Positions 15,921-24,476 of a DNA stretch of 28,357 nucleotides are shown in pieces. The stretch's first letter is position 1. Each line of letters opens with the position of its first letter. The notes under the pieces are model-generated. The model was not told where the DNA came from. It ran no database searches and saw only the letters and a list, made by a program, of their open reading frames with translations. The DNA comes from Actinomycetota bacterium (GTDB lineage Bacteria > Actinomycetota > Actinomycetes > S36-B12 > UBA5976): the NCBI GenBank assembly GCA_026392535.1, contig JAPLBX010000068.1, positions 1 to 28,357 on the forward strand, written 5' to 3'. The translations under genes and the position numbers were made by a program.

Positions 15921-16079
15921 AAATCATCTACGAATTGGTGCTTATCTCAAAGCGCCGGTTTGAATGAAGTTGAAAGTACAGAAAGTTCTAGAACCGGTAT
16001 CACAATTAAATTGCGGCAAGGGGTTTCCATTAGGTGAAAGTACCTTGATTTAATTTGCAAAGTACACAATGGCGGATAT

Positions 16080-16110
16080 AAAAAACCCGCTGAATAATCA
16101 GCGGGTCTTT
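16080..16110 (-). terminator. Rho-independent terminator of the tRNA-Ala transcript
   Basis: A perfect 9-bp stem, ACCCGCTGA (16085-16093) with TCAGCGGGT (16098-16106), loop ATAA. On the minus strand it is followed by a run of T from 16085 down to about 16080. It lies 10 bases beyond the 3' end of tRNA-Ala and closes that transcript. Confidence 0.9.
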
Positions 16111-16116
16111 ATCGAG

Positions 16117-16189
16117 TGGAGGCTAGGGGACTCGAACCCCTAACCCCTGCCTTGCAAAGGCAGTGCTCTACCAATTGAGCTAAGCCCCC
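16117..16189 (-). tRNA. tRNA-Ala (anticodon TGC)
   Basis: A 73-base cloverleaf on the minus strand. The acceptor stem GGGGGCT pairs with AGCCTCC (one G-T), the discriminator is A, the D-arm has TAGCTCAATTGGTAGAGC, the anticodon stem CTGCC/GGCAG encloses TTTGCAA giving anticodon TGC, and the T-arm has GGTTCGAGTC. The CCA end is not encoded. Ala next to Ile downstream of gyrA is the conserved actinobacterial order. Confidence 0.97.
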
Positions 16190-16204
16190 TCGAGGAGCGG
16201 AACA

Positions 16205-16345
16205 TTACCGAAGGTCTAGTTCTTCTTCTAATGCATCCCAATCAAAGGCATCTTTGATGCTATCTGAATCCTTTGATGTTGTTAAGGCGTTGTAAATCGC
16301 ATATGCAATTCCAGCCAAGATTCCAAGCGAGAGTAATTTCTTCAC
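16205..16345 (-). CDS. DLW-39-like small membrane-anchored protein (46 aa)
   Basis: A 46-residue open frame between tRNA-Ile and tRNA-Ala. It starts at GTG 16345 with a strong GGAGG seven bases upstream. The sequence is MKKLLSLGILAGIAYAIYNA, one membrane helix, then an acidic tail rich in Asp/Glu (KDAFDWDALEEELDLR). Size, layout and position between gyrA-DUF3566 and the tRNA-Ala gene match the actinobacterial DLW-39 family, although the exact DLW signature is not obvious here (DFDW-type acidic residues instead). Function is unknown in the family. The strong ribosome site and biased composition argue that it is real. Confidence 0.75.
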   Translation of the reverse strand: MKKLLSLGILAGIAYAIYNALTTSKDSDSIKDAFDWDALEEELDLR

Positions 16346-16366
16346 TTAAGACCTCCTTCGTTTCCG

Positions 16367-16440
16367 TGGGCCTAGGAGGACTTGAACCTCCGACCTCTTC
16401 CTTATCAGGGAAGCGCTCTAACCACCTGAGCTATAGGCCC
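16367..16440 (-). tRNA. tRNA-Ile (anticodon GAT)
   Basis: A 74-base cloverleaf on the minus strand. The acceptor stem GGGCCTA pairs perfectly with TAGGCCC, discriminator A; D-arm TAGCTCAGGTGGTTAGAGC; anticodon stem CTTCC/GGAAG with loop CTGATAA giving GAT; T-arm GGTTCAAGTC. CCA is not encoded. Confidence 0.97.
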
Positions 16441-16506
16441 GTATTTGCTCACAAGTGCGAGCGGTGGCAGAGGATACCTTGCCAAAGCGAATGGCGAAAA
16501 TTGCCC

Positions 16507-16899
16507 CTATTCGCTTTCTATTTGCACTTGATCTTCAGCCAACGTGACTGCAAGTCCAGATGTGGCTGGGACCGTAGCGTTATACACAAAACCAAAGAGT
16601 GCGAAAAGCGATGTAGTGGTGATGATCTCAAAAATCCCAATCACGACAGACGAAAAGAACACCACCGGCAATGTGAAAGTTTCGGTCAAACCTGCAGAAC
16701 TTCCAGTTAGGTCGCCGAGCACTGAATCGATGGATTCAAAAACTCCCATACCCGCAAGCACCACATACATCACAAGAGTTGCAGTCAACATAGTCACTGC
16801 AATCGAAACTGAAATTAAAAAGCCAGTGCGAATCAAAGACATCGGATCGAATTTAACAATTCGAAGCGTGGCTCTAACTTCCTTCTCGTGCCGTGACAT
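16507..16899 (-). CDS. DUF3566 transmembrane protein
   Basis: A 130-residue membrane protein matching the actinobacterial DUF3566 family, whose gene follows gyrA in Mycobacterium (Rv0007) and others. The N-terminal RATLRIVKFDPMSLIRTGF motif is typical, followed by membrane segments at about residues 24-50 and 74-103, with a polar loop between and a short acidic tail. Function is unknown; the mycobacterial homologue CwsA-type links are not established for this protein. Mycobacterial members carry a long disordered N-terminus that is absent here. ATG 16899 lies two bases after the gyrA stop, with GCGGAG overlapping that stop, so it is co-translated with gyrA. Confidence 0.88.
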   Translation of the reverse strand: MSRHEKEVRATLRIVKFDPMSLIRTGFLISVSIAVTMLTATLVMYVVLAGMGVFESIDSVLGDLTGSSAGLTETFTLPVVFFSSVVIGIFEIITTTSLFALFGFVYNATVPATSGLAVTLAEDQVQIESE

Positions 16900-16901
16900 T
16901 T

Positions 16902-19469
16902 TTACTCCGCAGAATTTTCTGGAGCTTCAGTTACAACTTCATCAACCGTTTCTTGAGCCGATTCATCAACAGGTGCATCGCCTGTGATCAGATCTTCATC
17001 ATCTTCGCGATCTACTGCCCGGGCAATTCCGACCAATGTGTCATCATCACTCAAGTTCATGAAAGTAACACCCATTGTGTCGCGACCAGTTGGACGAATA
17101 TCGCCAACCGATGTTCGAATCACTACGCCATTTGATGCAACTGCAAATACTTGATCAGATTCATCAACAATCAGTGCACCGACTAAAGCTCCACGTTCTT
17201 CGACAAGTTTCATCGCCCGAACACCTTGAGTTCCACGTCCCTTGCTATTCCACTCATCTACTGGCGTGCGCTTTGCGAAGCCGCCATCTGTAGCTGTGAG
17301 GAGGAAGGCTCCTTCTCGAACAACTTCCATTGCCAAGACATTGTCTTCACCCTTAAAGCGCATTCCGATTACACCAGATGTTGAACGGCCCATCGGACGA
17401 AGTGATTCGTTGTTTGAATGGAAGCGAACGCTGTAACCCTTACGGCTTACAAGAAGTAGATCATCGCTGTCGCCCACAAGCTGCGCAGAAATCAACTCAT
17501 CGTCTTCCTTTAGATTGATTGCAATCAATCCACCACTTCGATTTGAGTTGTATTCAGACAATGGTGTCTTTTTAACCATACCTCGCTTGGTTGCAAGCAC
17601 TAGATATGGAGCAGATTCATAAGCTTTAAGGTCCAGAACTTGGGTTACATGTTCGTCGCCACTAAATGCGAGCAAATTCGCAACGTGTTGTCCGCGTGCA
17701 TCGCGACCCGCTTCTGGAAGTTCGTAAGCCTTGGCCCGGTAGACACGCCCCTTGTTTGTAAAGAACAAAATCCAGTTGTGGGTTGTAGTGACAAAGAAGT
17801 GTGACACCACGTCATCTTGACGAAGTGCTGCACCCTTCACACCGCGTCCACCACGTCGCTGTTGACGATAAAGCGCAGAATCGGTGCGCTTTACATATCC
17901 GCCATTAGTGATTGTGACAACCACATCGCGTTGTGCAATGAAATCTTCATGACGCATTTCGCCTTCATCAGCAATGAACCGGCTACGGCGTTCGTCGCCA
18001 TGCTTATCGACGATAACTTTAAGTTCTTCACGAATGATTGTGCGTTGACGGTCATCGCTAGCAAGAATTGATTCGTATTCTGCAATTTCAGCCATTAATG
18101 CATCGAATTCGTTTTGAAGTTCTTGACGTTCAAGAGCTGCAAGCTTGCGCAATTGCATGTCAAGAATTGCACGAGCCTGAAGTTCGTCGATGTCGAGAAG
18201 TTTCATCAAGCCACCAGATGCATCTGAAGCTGATGGACTCTTACGAATCAATGCAATAACTTCGTCAATTCGGTCGATTGCTTTAAGCAAACCTTCCAAA
18301 ATATGAGCACGTTCTTGTGCTTTGCGCAGACGGTAGCGGGTGCGGCGTTGAATAACTTCAACTTGATGAGTAATCCAGTTAGAAACAAACGCATCGATAG
18401 TCAATGTGCGAGGCACGCCATCAACCAGTGCCAACATGTTTGCACCAAAGGTGTCTTGAAGTTGGGTGTGTTTGTAAAGGTTATTCAATACAACCTTTGC
18501 GACTGCGTCACGCTTCAAAACAATGCATAGTCGCATACCTGTTCGACCAGATGATTCATCACGTAATTCAGAAATGCCGGTAATCTTTCCGGTATTAACC
18601 AATTCTGCGATTCGTTCCGACAAATTGTCTGGGTTAACTTGGTATGGAAGTTCAGTAACAACTAATTGGGTGCGACCGCGCGAATCTTCTTCAACTTCAA
18701 CAGCGGCACGCATAGTGATCGAACCACGGCCAGTGCGGTATGCATCTTCAATTCCACGACGACCAACAATGTATGCGCCGGTTGGGAAGTCTGGTCCTTT
18801 TACGCGTTCAATCAACGCTTCAAAAAGTTCTTCACGGGTTGCGGTTGGATTTTCTAATGCCCAGAAAACACCGTCAGCAACTTCACGCAAGTTATGTGGT
18901 GGAATGTTTGTGGCCATACCAACTGCAATACCTGCAGAACCATTAACAAGTAGATTTGGAAAACGAGCTGGCAGAACTAGTGGTTCTTGGGTTCGTCCGT
19001 CATAGTTTGGTTTGAAATCGACAGTGTCTTCATCAATGTCGCGAACCATTTCCATCGCAAGAGTTGCCATGCGGCATTCGGTGTAACGCATTGCCGCAGC
19101 TGGATCGTTTCCAGGAGAACCAAAGTTTCCCTGTCCTTGAACTAGCGGATAGCGCAGTGACCAGCTTTGGGCCAGACGTACCAAGGTGTCATAAATCGCA
19201 GAGTCACCGTGTGGGTGGTAGGTACCCATAACTTCGCCAACAACTCGAGCACACTTTGAATATGCCTTATCTGGCCGGAAACCACCGTCATACATTGCAT
19301 AAAGCACGCGGCGATGCACTGGCTTCAAACCGTCGCGCACATCTGGCAGTGCTCGCGAAACAATAACGCTCATTGCATAGTCAAGATAAGAACGGCTCAT
19401 CTCGACATTGATGTCAACCGGTTCAATCCGGCCGTGTGCGATGTCGCCTGTATCTAAATTGTCAGTCAC
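16902..19469 (-). CDS. gyrA: DNA gyrase subunit A
   Basis: An 855-residue DNA-breaking and rejoining subunit of gyrase, which introduces negative supercoils as an A2B2 complex with GyrB. The N-terminal winged-helix region has DGLKPVHRR and the quinolone-determining segment HPHGDSAIYD, with the serine and aspartate found in drug-sensitive enzymes. The catalytic tyrosine is in MRYTECRM (about residue 125). The C-terminal domain has the GyrA box QRRGGRGVKG needed for DNA wrapping, then the beta-pinwheel repeats and an acidic tail (EDDEDL...). The start is GTG 19469 with GAAAGG upstream, 15 bases after gyrB. Length is normal for actinobacteria. Confidence 0.98.
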   Translation of the reverse strand: MTDNLDTGDIAHGRIEPVDINVEMSRSYLDYAMSVIVSRALPDVRDGLKPVHRRVLYAMYDGGFRPDKAYSKCARVVGEVMGTYHPHGDSAIYDTLVRLAQSWSLRYPLVQGQGNFGSPGNDPAAAMRYTECRMATLAMEMVRDIDEDTVDFKPNYDGRTQEPLVLPARFPNLLVNGSAGIAVGMATNIPPHNLREVADGVFWALENPTATREELFEALIERVKGPDFPTGAYIVGRRGIEDAYRTGRGSITMRAAVEVEEDSRGRTQLVVTELPYQVNPDNLSERIAELVNTGKITGISELRDESSGRTGMRLCIVLKRDAVAKVVLNNLYKHTQLQDTFGANMLALVDGVPRTLTIDAFVSNWITHQVEVIQRRTRYRLRKAQERAHILEGLLKAIDRIDEVIALIRKSPSASDASGGLMKLLDIDELQARAILDMQLRKLAALERQELQNEFDALMAEIAEYESILASDDRQRTIIREELKVIVDKHGDERRSRFIADEGEMRHEDFIAQRDVVVTITNGGYVKRTDSALYRQQRRGGRGVKGAALRQDDVVSHFFVTTTHNWILFFTNKGRVYRAKAYELPEAGRDARGQHVANLLAFSGDEHVTQVLDLKAYESAPYLVLATKRGMVKKTPLSEYNSNRSGGLIAINLKEDDELISAQLVGDSDDLLLVSRKGYSVRFHSNNESLRPMGRSTSGVIGMRFKGEDNVLAMEVVREGAFLLTATDGGFAKRTPVDEWNSKGRGTQGVRAMKLVEERGALVGALIVDESDQVFAVASNGVVIRTSVGDIRPTGRDTMGVTFMNLSDDDTLVGIARAVDREDDEDLITGDAPVDESAQETVDEVVTEAPENSAE

Positions 19470-19484
19470 GAAAATACCTTTCGA

Positions 19485-21428
19485 TTAAATATCTAGGAAA
19501 CGCACATCGCGCGCGTTGTGTTGAATAAAGTTTCGGCGGCTTTCAACATCTTCACCCATCAAAACACTGAAGAGGTTGTCGGCTTGGGCAGCGTCATCAA
19601 GTGTGACGCGAAGCAATACTCGATTGGTGTGGTCCATCGTGGTTACGCGAAGTTCTTCGTGATTCATTTCACCAAGACCTTTGTAACGTTGAATTGAATC
19701 ATCCTTAGGGAGTTTCTTTCCGGCTTCAACACCTTTAGCAATCACAGCATCGCGTTCACGATCTGAATACACGTATTGGAAGTCTTCGCGGCCCCACTTG
19801 ATTTTGTAAAGTGGTGGTTGGGCTAGGAATACGTGACCGTTTTCGATAAGTGGTTTCATGAACCGGAAAAGCAAAGTCAAAAGCAAGGTGCGGATGTGTT
19901 GACCATCAACGTCAGCATCGGCCATCAAAACAATTTTGTGGTAGCGAAGCTTGTTCATGTCAAAGTCTTCATGAACACCAGTACCGAGGGCACTGATTAG
20001 TGCTTGAACTTCATTGTTTTGTAGAACTTTGTCGATGCGAGCTTTTTCAACGTTCAAAATCTTTCCACGGATCGGCAAGATGGCTTGCGTGCGTGGATCT
20101 CTTCCTTGTTTTGCTGAACCACCAGCAGAGTCACCTTCAACAATGAATACTTCACATTCTTCAGGGTTGTTGCTCGAGCAGTCTGCAAGCTTTCCTGGAA
20201 GTCCGCCGCCGCCAAGCAAACCTTTACGGTTTCTTGCAAGGTCACGGGCTTTACGAGCTGCAATACGCGCAGATGCTGCGTTTACACACTTGCGGGCAAT
20301 GTCTTTTCCTTCAGAAGGATTTGATTCAAACCAAGCACCAAGATTTTCGTTGACAATCTTTTGAACGAAAGTTTTCGCCTCTGTGTTACCAAGTTTGGTT
20401 TTTGTTTGACCCTCGAATTGTGGTTCGCGTAGTTTGACTGAAACGATTGCAGTCAAACCTTCGCGCACATCATCGCCAGTGAGGTTTGGATCTTTTTCTT
20501 TCAAGATATTCCAGTCACGGGCAAACTTATTTAGCAAAGTAGTAAGTGCGGTACGAAAACCTTCTTCGTGGGCACCACCTTCGATGGTGTTAATGGTGTT
20601 AGCAAATGTGTAAACACTTTCGGTGTAAGTGTCATTCCATTGCAAAGCAACTTCACCACTGATACCGCGTTTGTCATCTTCGGCACCAAAAATAATGACT
20701 GTTGGATGAGATGCACCTTTTGGCTGATTAATGTGTGTTACAAAGTCAGCGATACCGCCGTCATACTTATAAACGATTTTATTTGGATTTCCATCAACAT
20801 CGACTGCAGTTTCGCGTTCATCGGAAAGCGAAATTGTTAATCCCTTGTTTAAGAAGGCCATTTCTTGAAAACGACGTGCAAGAGTTGTGAAATCAAAAAC
20901 TGTAGTTTCAAAAATATCTACATCTGGCCAAAATGTTACTTTGGTTCCGGTTTCGGTTGAATCTCCAACAACAGCAAGTGGTGCGGTTGGTACACCATGT
21001 TTGTAAGACTGTTCATAAAGTTTTCCATCACGACGAACTTGAACCGTTAGATCAGTTGAGAGTGCGTTTACAACAGTTACACCCACACCATGCAAACCAC
21101 CAGAGACTGCGTAACCGCCGCCGCCAAACTTTCCACCGGCATGCAAGACGGTCAAAATAACTTCAACGGCTGGTTTCTTTTCAATGGGATGTTCATCAAC
21201 TGGCATACCGCGGCCGTTGTCGACGACGCTTAGGCCACCATTTTGCAAGATCGTTACTTCGATGTGCGTGCAATGACCTGCAAGAGCTTCATCAACGGAG
21301 TTATCTACTACTTCATAAACTAAATGATGCAGGCCGCGTTCACCGGTTGAACCGATGTACATGCCTGGCCGTTTACGAACCGCATCTAGGCCCTCAAGAA
21401 CTTGAATGGCACTGGCGTCGTAGGTCAT
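19485..21428 (-). CDS. gyrB: DNA gyrase subunit B
   Basis: A 647-residue ATPase subunit of gyrase. The GHKL ATPase domain shows EVVDNSVDEA, DNGRGMPV and GGLHGVGVTVVNALS. The TOPRIM domain shows EGDSAGGSAKQGRDPRTQAI, the RGKILNVEKAR motif and the metal-binding DADVDGQHI. The C-terminal GyrA-interaction segment has QRYKGLGEM. It works with GyrA, encoded directly downstream. Start ATG 21428 follows AAGGAAGG. The leader contains a strong GC hairpin and a possible -10 (TAGAAT on the minus strand near 21512-21517), so gyrBA may have its own promoter in the 215-base gap after dciA. Confidence 0.98.
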   Translation of the reverse strand: MTYDASAIQVLEGLDAVRKRPGMYIGSTGERGLHHLVYEVVDNSVDEALAGHCTHIEVTILQNGGLSVVDNGRGMPVDEHPIEKKPAVEVILTVLHAGGKFGGGGYAVSGGLHGVGVTVVNALSTDLTVQVRRDGKLYEQSYKHGVPTAPLAVVGDSTETGTKVTFWPDVDIFETTVFDFTTLARRFQEMAFLNKGLTISLSDERETAVDVDGNPNKIVYKYDGGIADFVTHINQPKGASHPTVIIFGAEDDKRGISGEVALQWNDTYTESVYTFANTINTIEGGAHEEGFRTALTTLLNKFARDWNILKEKDPNLTGDDVREGLTAIVSVKLREPQFEGQTKTKLGNTEAKTFVQKIVNENLGAWFESNPSEGKDIARKCVNAASARIAARKARDLARNRKGLLGGGGLPGKLADCSSNNPEECEVFIVEGDSAGGSAKQGRDPRTQAILPIRGKILNVEKARIDKVLQNNEVQALISALGTGVHEDFDMNKLRYHKIVLMADADVDGQHIRTLLLTLLFRFMKPLIENGHVFLAQPPLYKIKWGREDFQYVYSDRERDAVIAKGVEAGKKLPKDDSIQRYKGLGEMNHEELRVTTMDHTNRVLLRVTLDDAAQADNLFSVLMGEDVESRRNFIQHNARDVRFLDI

Positions 21429-21455
21429 TTATTACCTTCCTTACACATAACTGAA

Positions 21456-21473
21456 GCCCCCAACGAGGGGGGC
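21456..21473 (-). promoter_or_regulatory. GC-rich hairpin in the gyrB leader
   Basis: GCCCCC (21456-21461) pairs with GGGGGC (21468-21473) around a six-base loop, 28-45 bases before the gyrB start. No T run follows on the minus strand, so it is more likely a leader structure than a terminator. Confidence 0.4.
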
Positions 21474-21643
21474 CAGAAAGCCGGGGGAAACGACTTCAAA
21501 TCCTGCCCAAATTCTACCCAATTTTTTGAGTAATTTCCTCTACGTTGCCTCACAAGGTACCGCTCAGGAAATCACCCTCACTTTGGGTAGGAACCCACCG
21601 ATTTTGGGGTACATTTTCTTAAAACTGGCTTGGTGGAACAGAT

Positions 21644-22138
21644 TTAGCCGTAGGTATCTCGAGGCCCTCTGCCGGGCACCCGACGTTTTCCATGTTTCCA
21701 GCTCGGACCCTTTGGGCCGTTGACCGAAAGGTCCAAAACCTGACCAGATCCGATTTCTTCAGCAATTTTTTGCAAAACGTTGGGGACGAGCATCCGAATC
21801 TGGGTTGCCCACGCGGTTGAATCGGTAATTAGGTTCAAAGTCTTAGTTTCGGCGTCGAATTCCCCCATAGAAACGTGAGCGGCAATTTCTTCACCCACCA
21901 CATCAGCCCAGCGAGCAGCGAGTGTGCCGACCGCAATTGGGCCAGAAAAGTCAGACTGAATCATGAAATCTTCCAAAACCGTTGCCACTAATTTTGGATC
22001 TCGCTCAGACATGTTGTTCGAACGCGAAAGTTTCACGCCAGTTTTGGTTGCGGTCGCGCCACTAGCTTGCACATAAGCAAGTAGTTTTCGAAAACGGTTT
22101 GCAGCTATGCGAGTTACATCTGCTTCTTGATTACTCAA
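21644..22138 (-). CDS. dciA: DciA-like DUF721 protein
   Basis: A 164-residue protein of the DUF721 family, whose members (DciA) are the likely replicative-helicase operators in bacteria that lack DnaC or DnaI. In actinobacteria the gene sits between recF and gyrB, as here (Rv0004 position). The conserved part is residues ~60-145: RWADVVGEEIAAHVS, then LNLITDSTAWATQIRMLVPNVLQKI. The N-terminal third and the basic glycine/proline-rich tail (GKRRVPGRGPRDTYG) look flexible. The start is TTG 22138, overlapping the recF stop by eight bases, with GGTGA seven bases upstream. Role as a helicase loader is family knowledge; the family match is clear. Confidence 0.9.
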   Translation of the reverse strand: MSNQEADVTRIAANRFRKLLAYVQASGATATKTGVKLSRSNNMSERDPKLVATVLEDFMIQSDFSGPIAVGTLAARWADVVGEEIAAHVSMGEFDAETKTLNLITDSTAWATQIRMLVPNVLQKIAEEIGSGQVLDLSVNGPKGPSWKHGKRRVPGRGPRDTYG

Positions 22139-23255
22139 CTTTTGTCACCGTCCCATCTACTACGTTGAACAACGCGCCTTCAAGTTCTACTGGCACATCT
22201 TGTGCTACTGCTGCAGTGACAATAGTTTGTTCATTGTTCTTTACTAAGTCAACAAGTTTGCGTCGTCGGATTTCATCTAACTCTGCAAAAACATCGTCGA
22301 GAATCAAGACTGGGTCGCCACCGCGGGATGAACGTTTCAATAACTCGTAAAGGCTTAGTTTTAAAGCTAGTGCGCAGGACCAAGATTCACCGTGGCTTGC
22401 ATATCCTCGCACTGGCAAATTTCGCAGCATTAACTGAAGTTCATCTCGATGTGGTCCGACTAGTGTGACGCCGCGATCTAGTTCACTATTGCGTTTAGCT
22501 GCAAGAGCTTGCAACATCGTTGACTCAATCAAAGCAATACTTAATTCGCCTTCTGGTATTTCTAAGTTTGATACGTAAGAGATTTCTAAGGGATGTTGGT
22601 CGTCCGATACGTTTTTATAAGCATCGCTAACTAATCCCTGCATATTTTCAACAAGTTTCAGCCGGTGATACATAACCGCAGCCCCTGTTTTTGCGAGTTG
22701 AACATCCCAGACATCAAGAGTGTGCATTACATCAGCATTTGTTTTCCCGTAAGCAGACTTTAAAAGTGCGTTGCGTTGTTTCAAACACTTCTCGAAGTCA
22801 GCTCGCACACCTGCATAACTTGGAATCAGTTGCGTGATGGAGTCATCCATAAATTTACGGCGTTCGGATGGATCGCCTTTAACAAGCATCAGATCTTCTG
22901 GTGCAAAAGTCACACTTAACAAAATTCCGAGTAACTCACGGGCTTTTGGTAAAGGTGAGCCGTTTTGTTTAGCTTTGTTTGCTTTCCCTGGAGTTATTTC
23001 AACATCTAAGGTGATAGTTCGAGATTCCTGTTCAACGACTACTTGTACAGCGGCATTGATTTCGTCTTGTTTTACAAGTGGTTGATCACTTGAAACTCTG
23101 TGGCTTGAAAAGGACGCGCAGTAATTGAGAGCTTCAACTAAATTTGTTTTGCCTTGACCATTTGTTCCAATAAAGACGTTTATGCCGGGCACAAGTTTTA
23201 TGTTCACATAGTCGTAAGACCGGAACCTTAAAAGACTTAAACCTGAGACATACAT
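22131..23255 (-). CDS. recF: RecF recombination/replication repair ATPase
   Basis: A 374-residue SMC/ABC-like ATPase that helps load RecA at single-strand gaps. The Walker A motif GTNGQGKTN lies at about residues 30-38, the ABC signature region is SHGESWSCALAL, and the Walker B is LILDDVFAELD. The N-terminal MYVSGLSLLRFRSYDYV is typical. Size is usual for the family. It begins two bases after the dnaN stop and overlaps dciA by eight bases, so dnaN-recF-dciA are tightly linked. Start ATG 23255. Confidence 0.97.
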   Translation of the reverse strand: MYVSGLSLLRFRSYDYVNIKLVPGINVFIGTNGQGKTNLVEALNYCASFSSHRVSSDQPLVKQDEINAAVQVVVEQESRTITLDVEITPGKANKAKQNGSPLPKARELLGILLSVTFAPEDLMLVKGDPSERRKFMDDSITQLIPSYAGVRADFEKCLKQRNALLKSAYGKTNADVMHTLDVWDVQLAKTGAAVMYHRLKLVENMQGLVSDAYKNVSDDQHPLEISYVSNLEIPEGELSIALIESTMLQALAAKRNSELDRGVTLVGPHRDELQLMLRNLPVRGYASHGESWSCALALKLSLYELLKRSSRGGDPVLILDDVFAELDEIRRRKLVDLVKNNEQTIVTAAVAQDVPVELEGALFNVVDGTVTKVE

Positions 23256-23257
23256 TT

Positions 23258-24388
23258 TTAACGTGGTGGTTTTGGCATTAACCAGTATTTATAGCCACCG
23301 GCGTCATCTTTGCCGGCTTCTTTAGCACCTGATAACAATGCTGGTTCCTTCACAGAAAGGAACTGGAATTTTGCATAAGGGGTGTTTAATGAACTTAAGC
23401 CTTCAAGTAAACGGTTTGGATCGAACAAGATTGGGCCATCTAGAGCACCTTCAATTGCAGCATCAATAACTTCATTTGCCAAACCGTTTGAAGTTCCGCG
23501 GGCGGTGAGTGTGAGTTCATTTGAACCAAGCTCAAGATGAATAAAGCTATTGTCTTTATCTTCCAAAACTAGTCGCACACGACGTACTGCTGCTGCCAAA
23601 GCATTAACTTCAACATACGCATTGATCGGACCAGGAGCTGGAATGCTCGTGCGGTATTTTGGAAATTGGTTTGGTAGTAGTGAAACTGCAATACTGCGGC
23701 CGTTTCCTGAAAAACCAATCAAAGTATTTTCTTTGCCAGTTGAAAGTGAAATTTCAACTTTCTCACAATCTTGTAAACCTTTTGCAATGTCACTTACTTT
23801 GTGTGCCGGTATTAGAACAGCTAGTTCTGGATCTTCAACGACTGGATTCCATTCAATTTCTTTTAGTGCAAGTCGGAAAGTGTCAGTTGCGCCTAATGTG
23901 ATTGATTCTTTGAAGAATTCAAATTGAATACCAGTTAAATTCGGACGGTTTTCACCAACGTGTGCTGCGATAACAACTTGTGAAACAGCGTAAGCAAGAT
24001 TTGCGCCAGTGATTGTTCCAAGCGGAGTTGGAAGGTCAACCATTTTAGGAAAGTCATCGTTAGTGATTGTTGGTAGATCAAAAGATGAACGCCCGCAAGT
24101 TATGTCGATGTTGTTATCGGTTAAAGAAATAGTAACTGGAGCTGATGGAAGAGTTTTTGTAATGTCGGTTAATAGTCGACCGGGCACAACACATTTACCT
24201 GGTTGTTCAACTACTGCTTCAATTTCTGCGCGAGCGCTAATGTCACGGTCGTATGCAATTAAAACTACTGAATCACCTTCAGCTTCAATTCCAAGACCAA
24301 TATTTTTGCCAGTTCTTGAATTTCCAAGCGCACGCGCGGTCCAGTTAACGGCATCTGCCAGAGCATCCTTCTCAATGCGGATCTTCAC
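23258..24388 (-). CDS. dnaN: DNA polymerase III beta subunit (sliding clamp)
   Basis: A 376-residue clamp protein that encircles DNA and tethers polymerase III. The three-domain structure is evident from the N-terminal (V/M)KIRIEKDALADAVNW, the middle NRPNLTGIQFEF and the C-terminal GGYKYWLMPKPP, close to the usual clamp-core VLMPL-type ending. I chose GTG 24388 over the more upstream GTG 24397, because homologues begin MKIR-x-E and AAGGAA lies nine bases before it, whereas it is too close to GTG 24397. A perfect 12-bp inverted repeat lies in the leader. Upstream is a VWA gene rather than dnaA directly. Confidence 0.97.
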   Translation of the reverse strand: MKIRIEKDALADAVNWTARALGNSRTGKNIGLGIEAEGDSVVLIAYDRDISARAEIEAVVEQPGKCVVPGRLLTDITKTLPSAPVTISLTDNNIDITCGRSSFDLPTITNDDFPKMVDLPTPLGTITGANLAYAVSQVVIAAHVGENRPNLTGIQFEFFKESITLGATDTFRLALKEIEWNPVVEDPELAVLIPAHKVSDIAKGLQDCEKVEISLSTGKENTLIGFSGNGRSIAVSLLPNQFPKYRTSIPAPGPINAYVEVNALAAAVRRVRLVLEDKDNSFIHLELGSNELTLTARGTSNGLANEVIDAAIEGALDGPILFDPNRLLEGLSSLNTPYAKFQFLSVKEPALLSGAKEAGKDDAGGYKYWLMPKPPR

Positions 24389-24411
24389 TAAAGCCACTTC
24401 CTTAAAGGTGA

Positions 24412-24441
24412 GGAGCGCTAATCGTGGCAGATTAGCGCTCC
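24412..24441. promoter_or_regulatory. Perfect 12-bp inverted repeat upstream of dnaN
   Basis: GGAGCGCTAATC (24412-24423) and GATTAGCGCTCC (24430-24441) are exact inverted copies around a six-base spacer. The repeat sits 24-53 bases before the dnaN start and after the VWA gene. On the minus strand the following bases are TCACCTTTAAGG, not a T run, so a classic terminator is unlikely. It could be an operator or an mRNA hairpin. Confidence 0.6.
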
Positions 24442-24476
24442 ATAGTCACCACTTGGGGTCTAATTAGCCCGCGACG

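Noticed and set aside
16273..16710. A 145-codon plus-strand frame crossing tRNA-Ile and DUF3566
   Set aside because: It runs antisense through a tRNA and a conserved gene, with no family resemblance.
18523..19005. A 160-codon plus-strand frame inside gyrA
   Set aside because: It is antisense to a highly conserved gyrase region; no start context or domain.
21551..21557. A further CACAAGG copy upstream of gyrB
   Set aside because: It is single, in the opposite orientation to the dnaA leader copies, and a 7-mer is expected a few times in a window this size.
24389..24397. GTG 24397 as the dnaN start
   Set aside because: The AGGAA site would be almost adjacent to the start, while GTG 24388 gives proper spacing and the usual MKIR-type N-terminus.
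24009..24467. A 152-codon plus-strand frame over the dnaN start and its inverted repeat
   Set aside because: It is antisense to dnaN and its leader, with low-complexity Ser/Arg composition.
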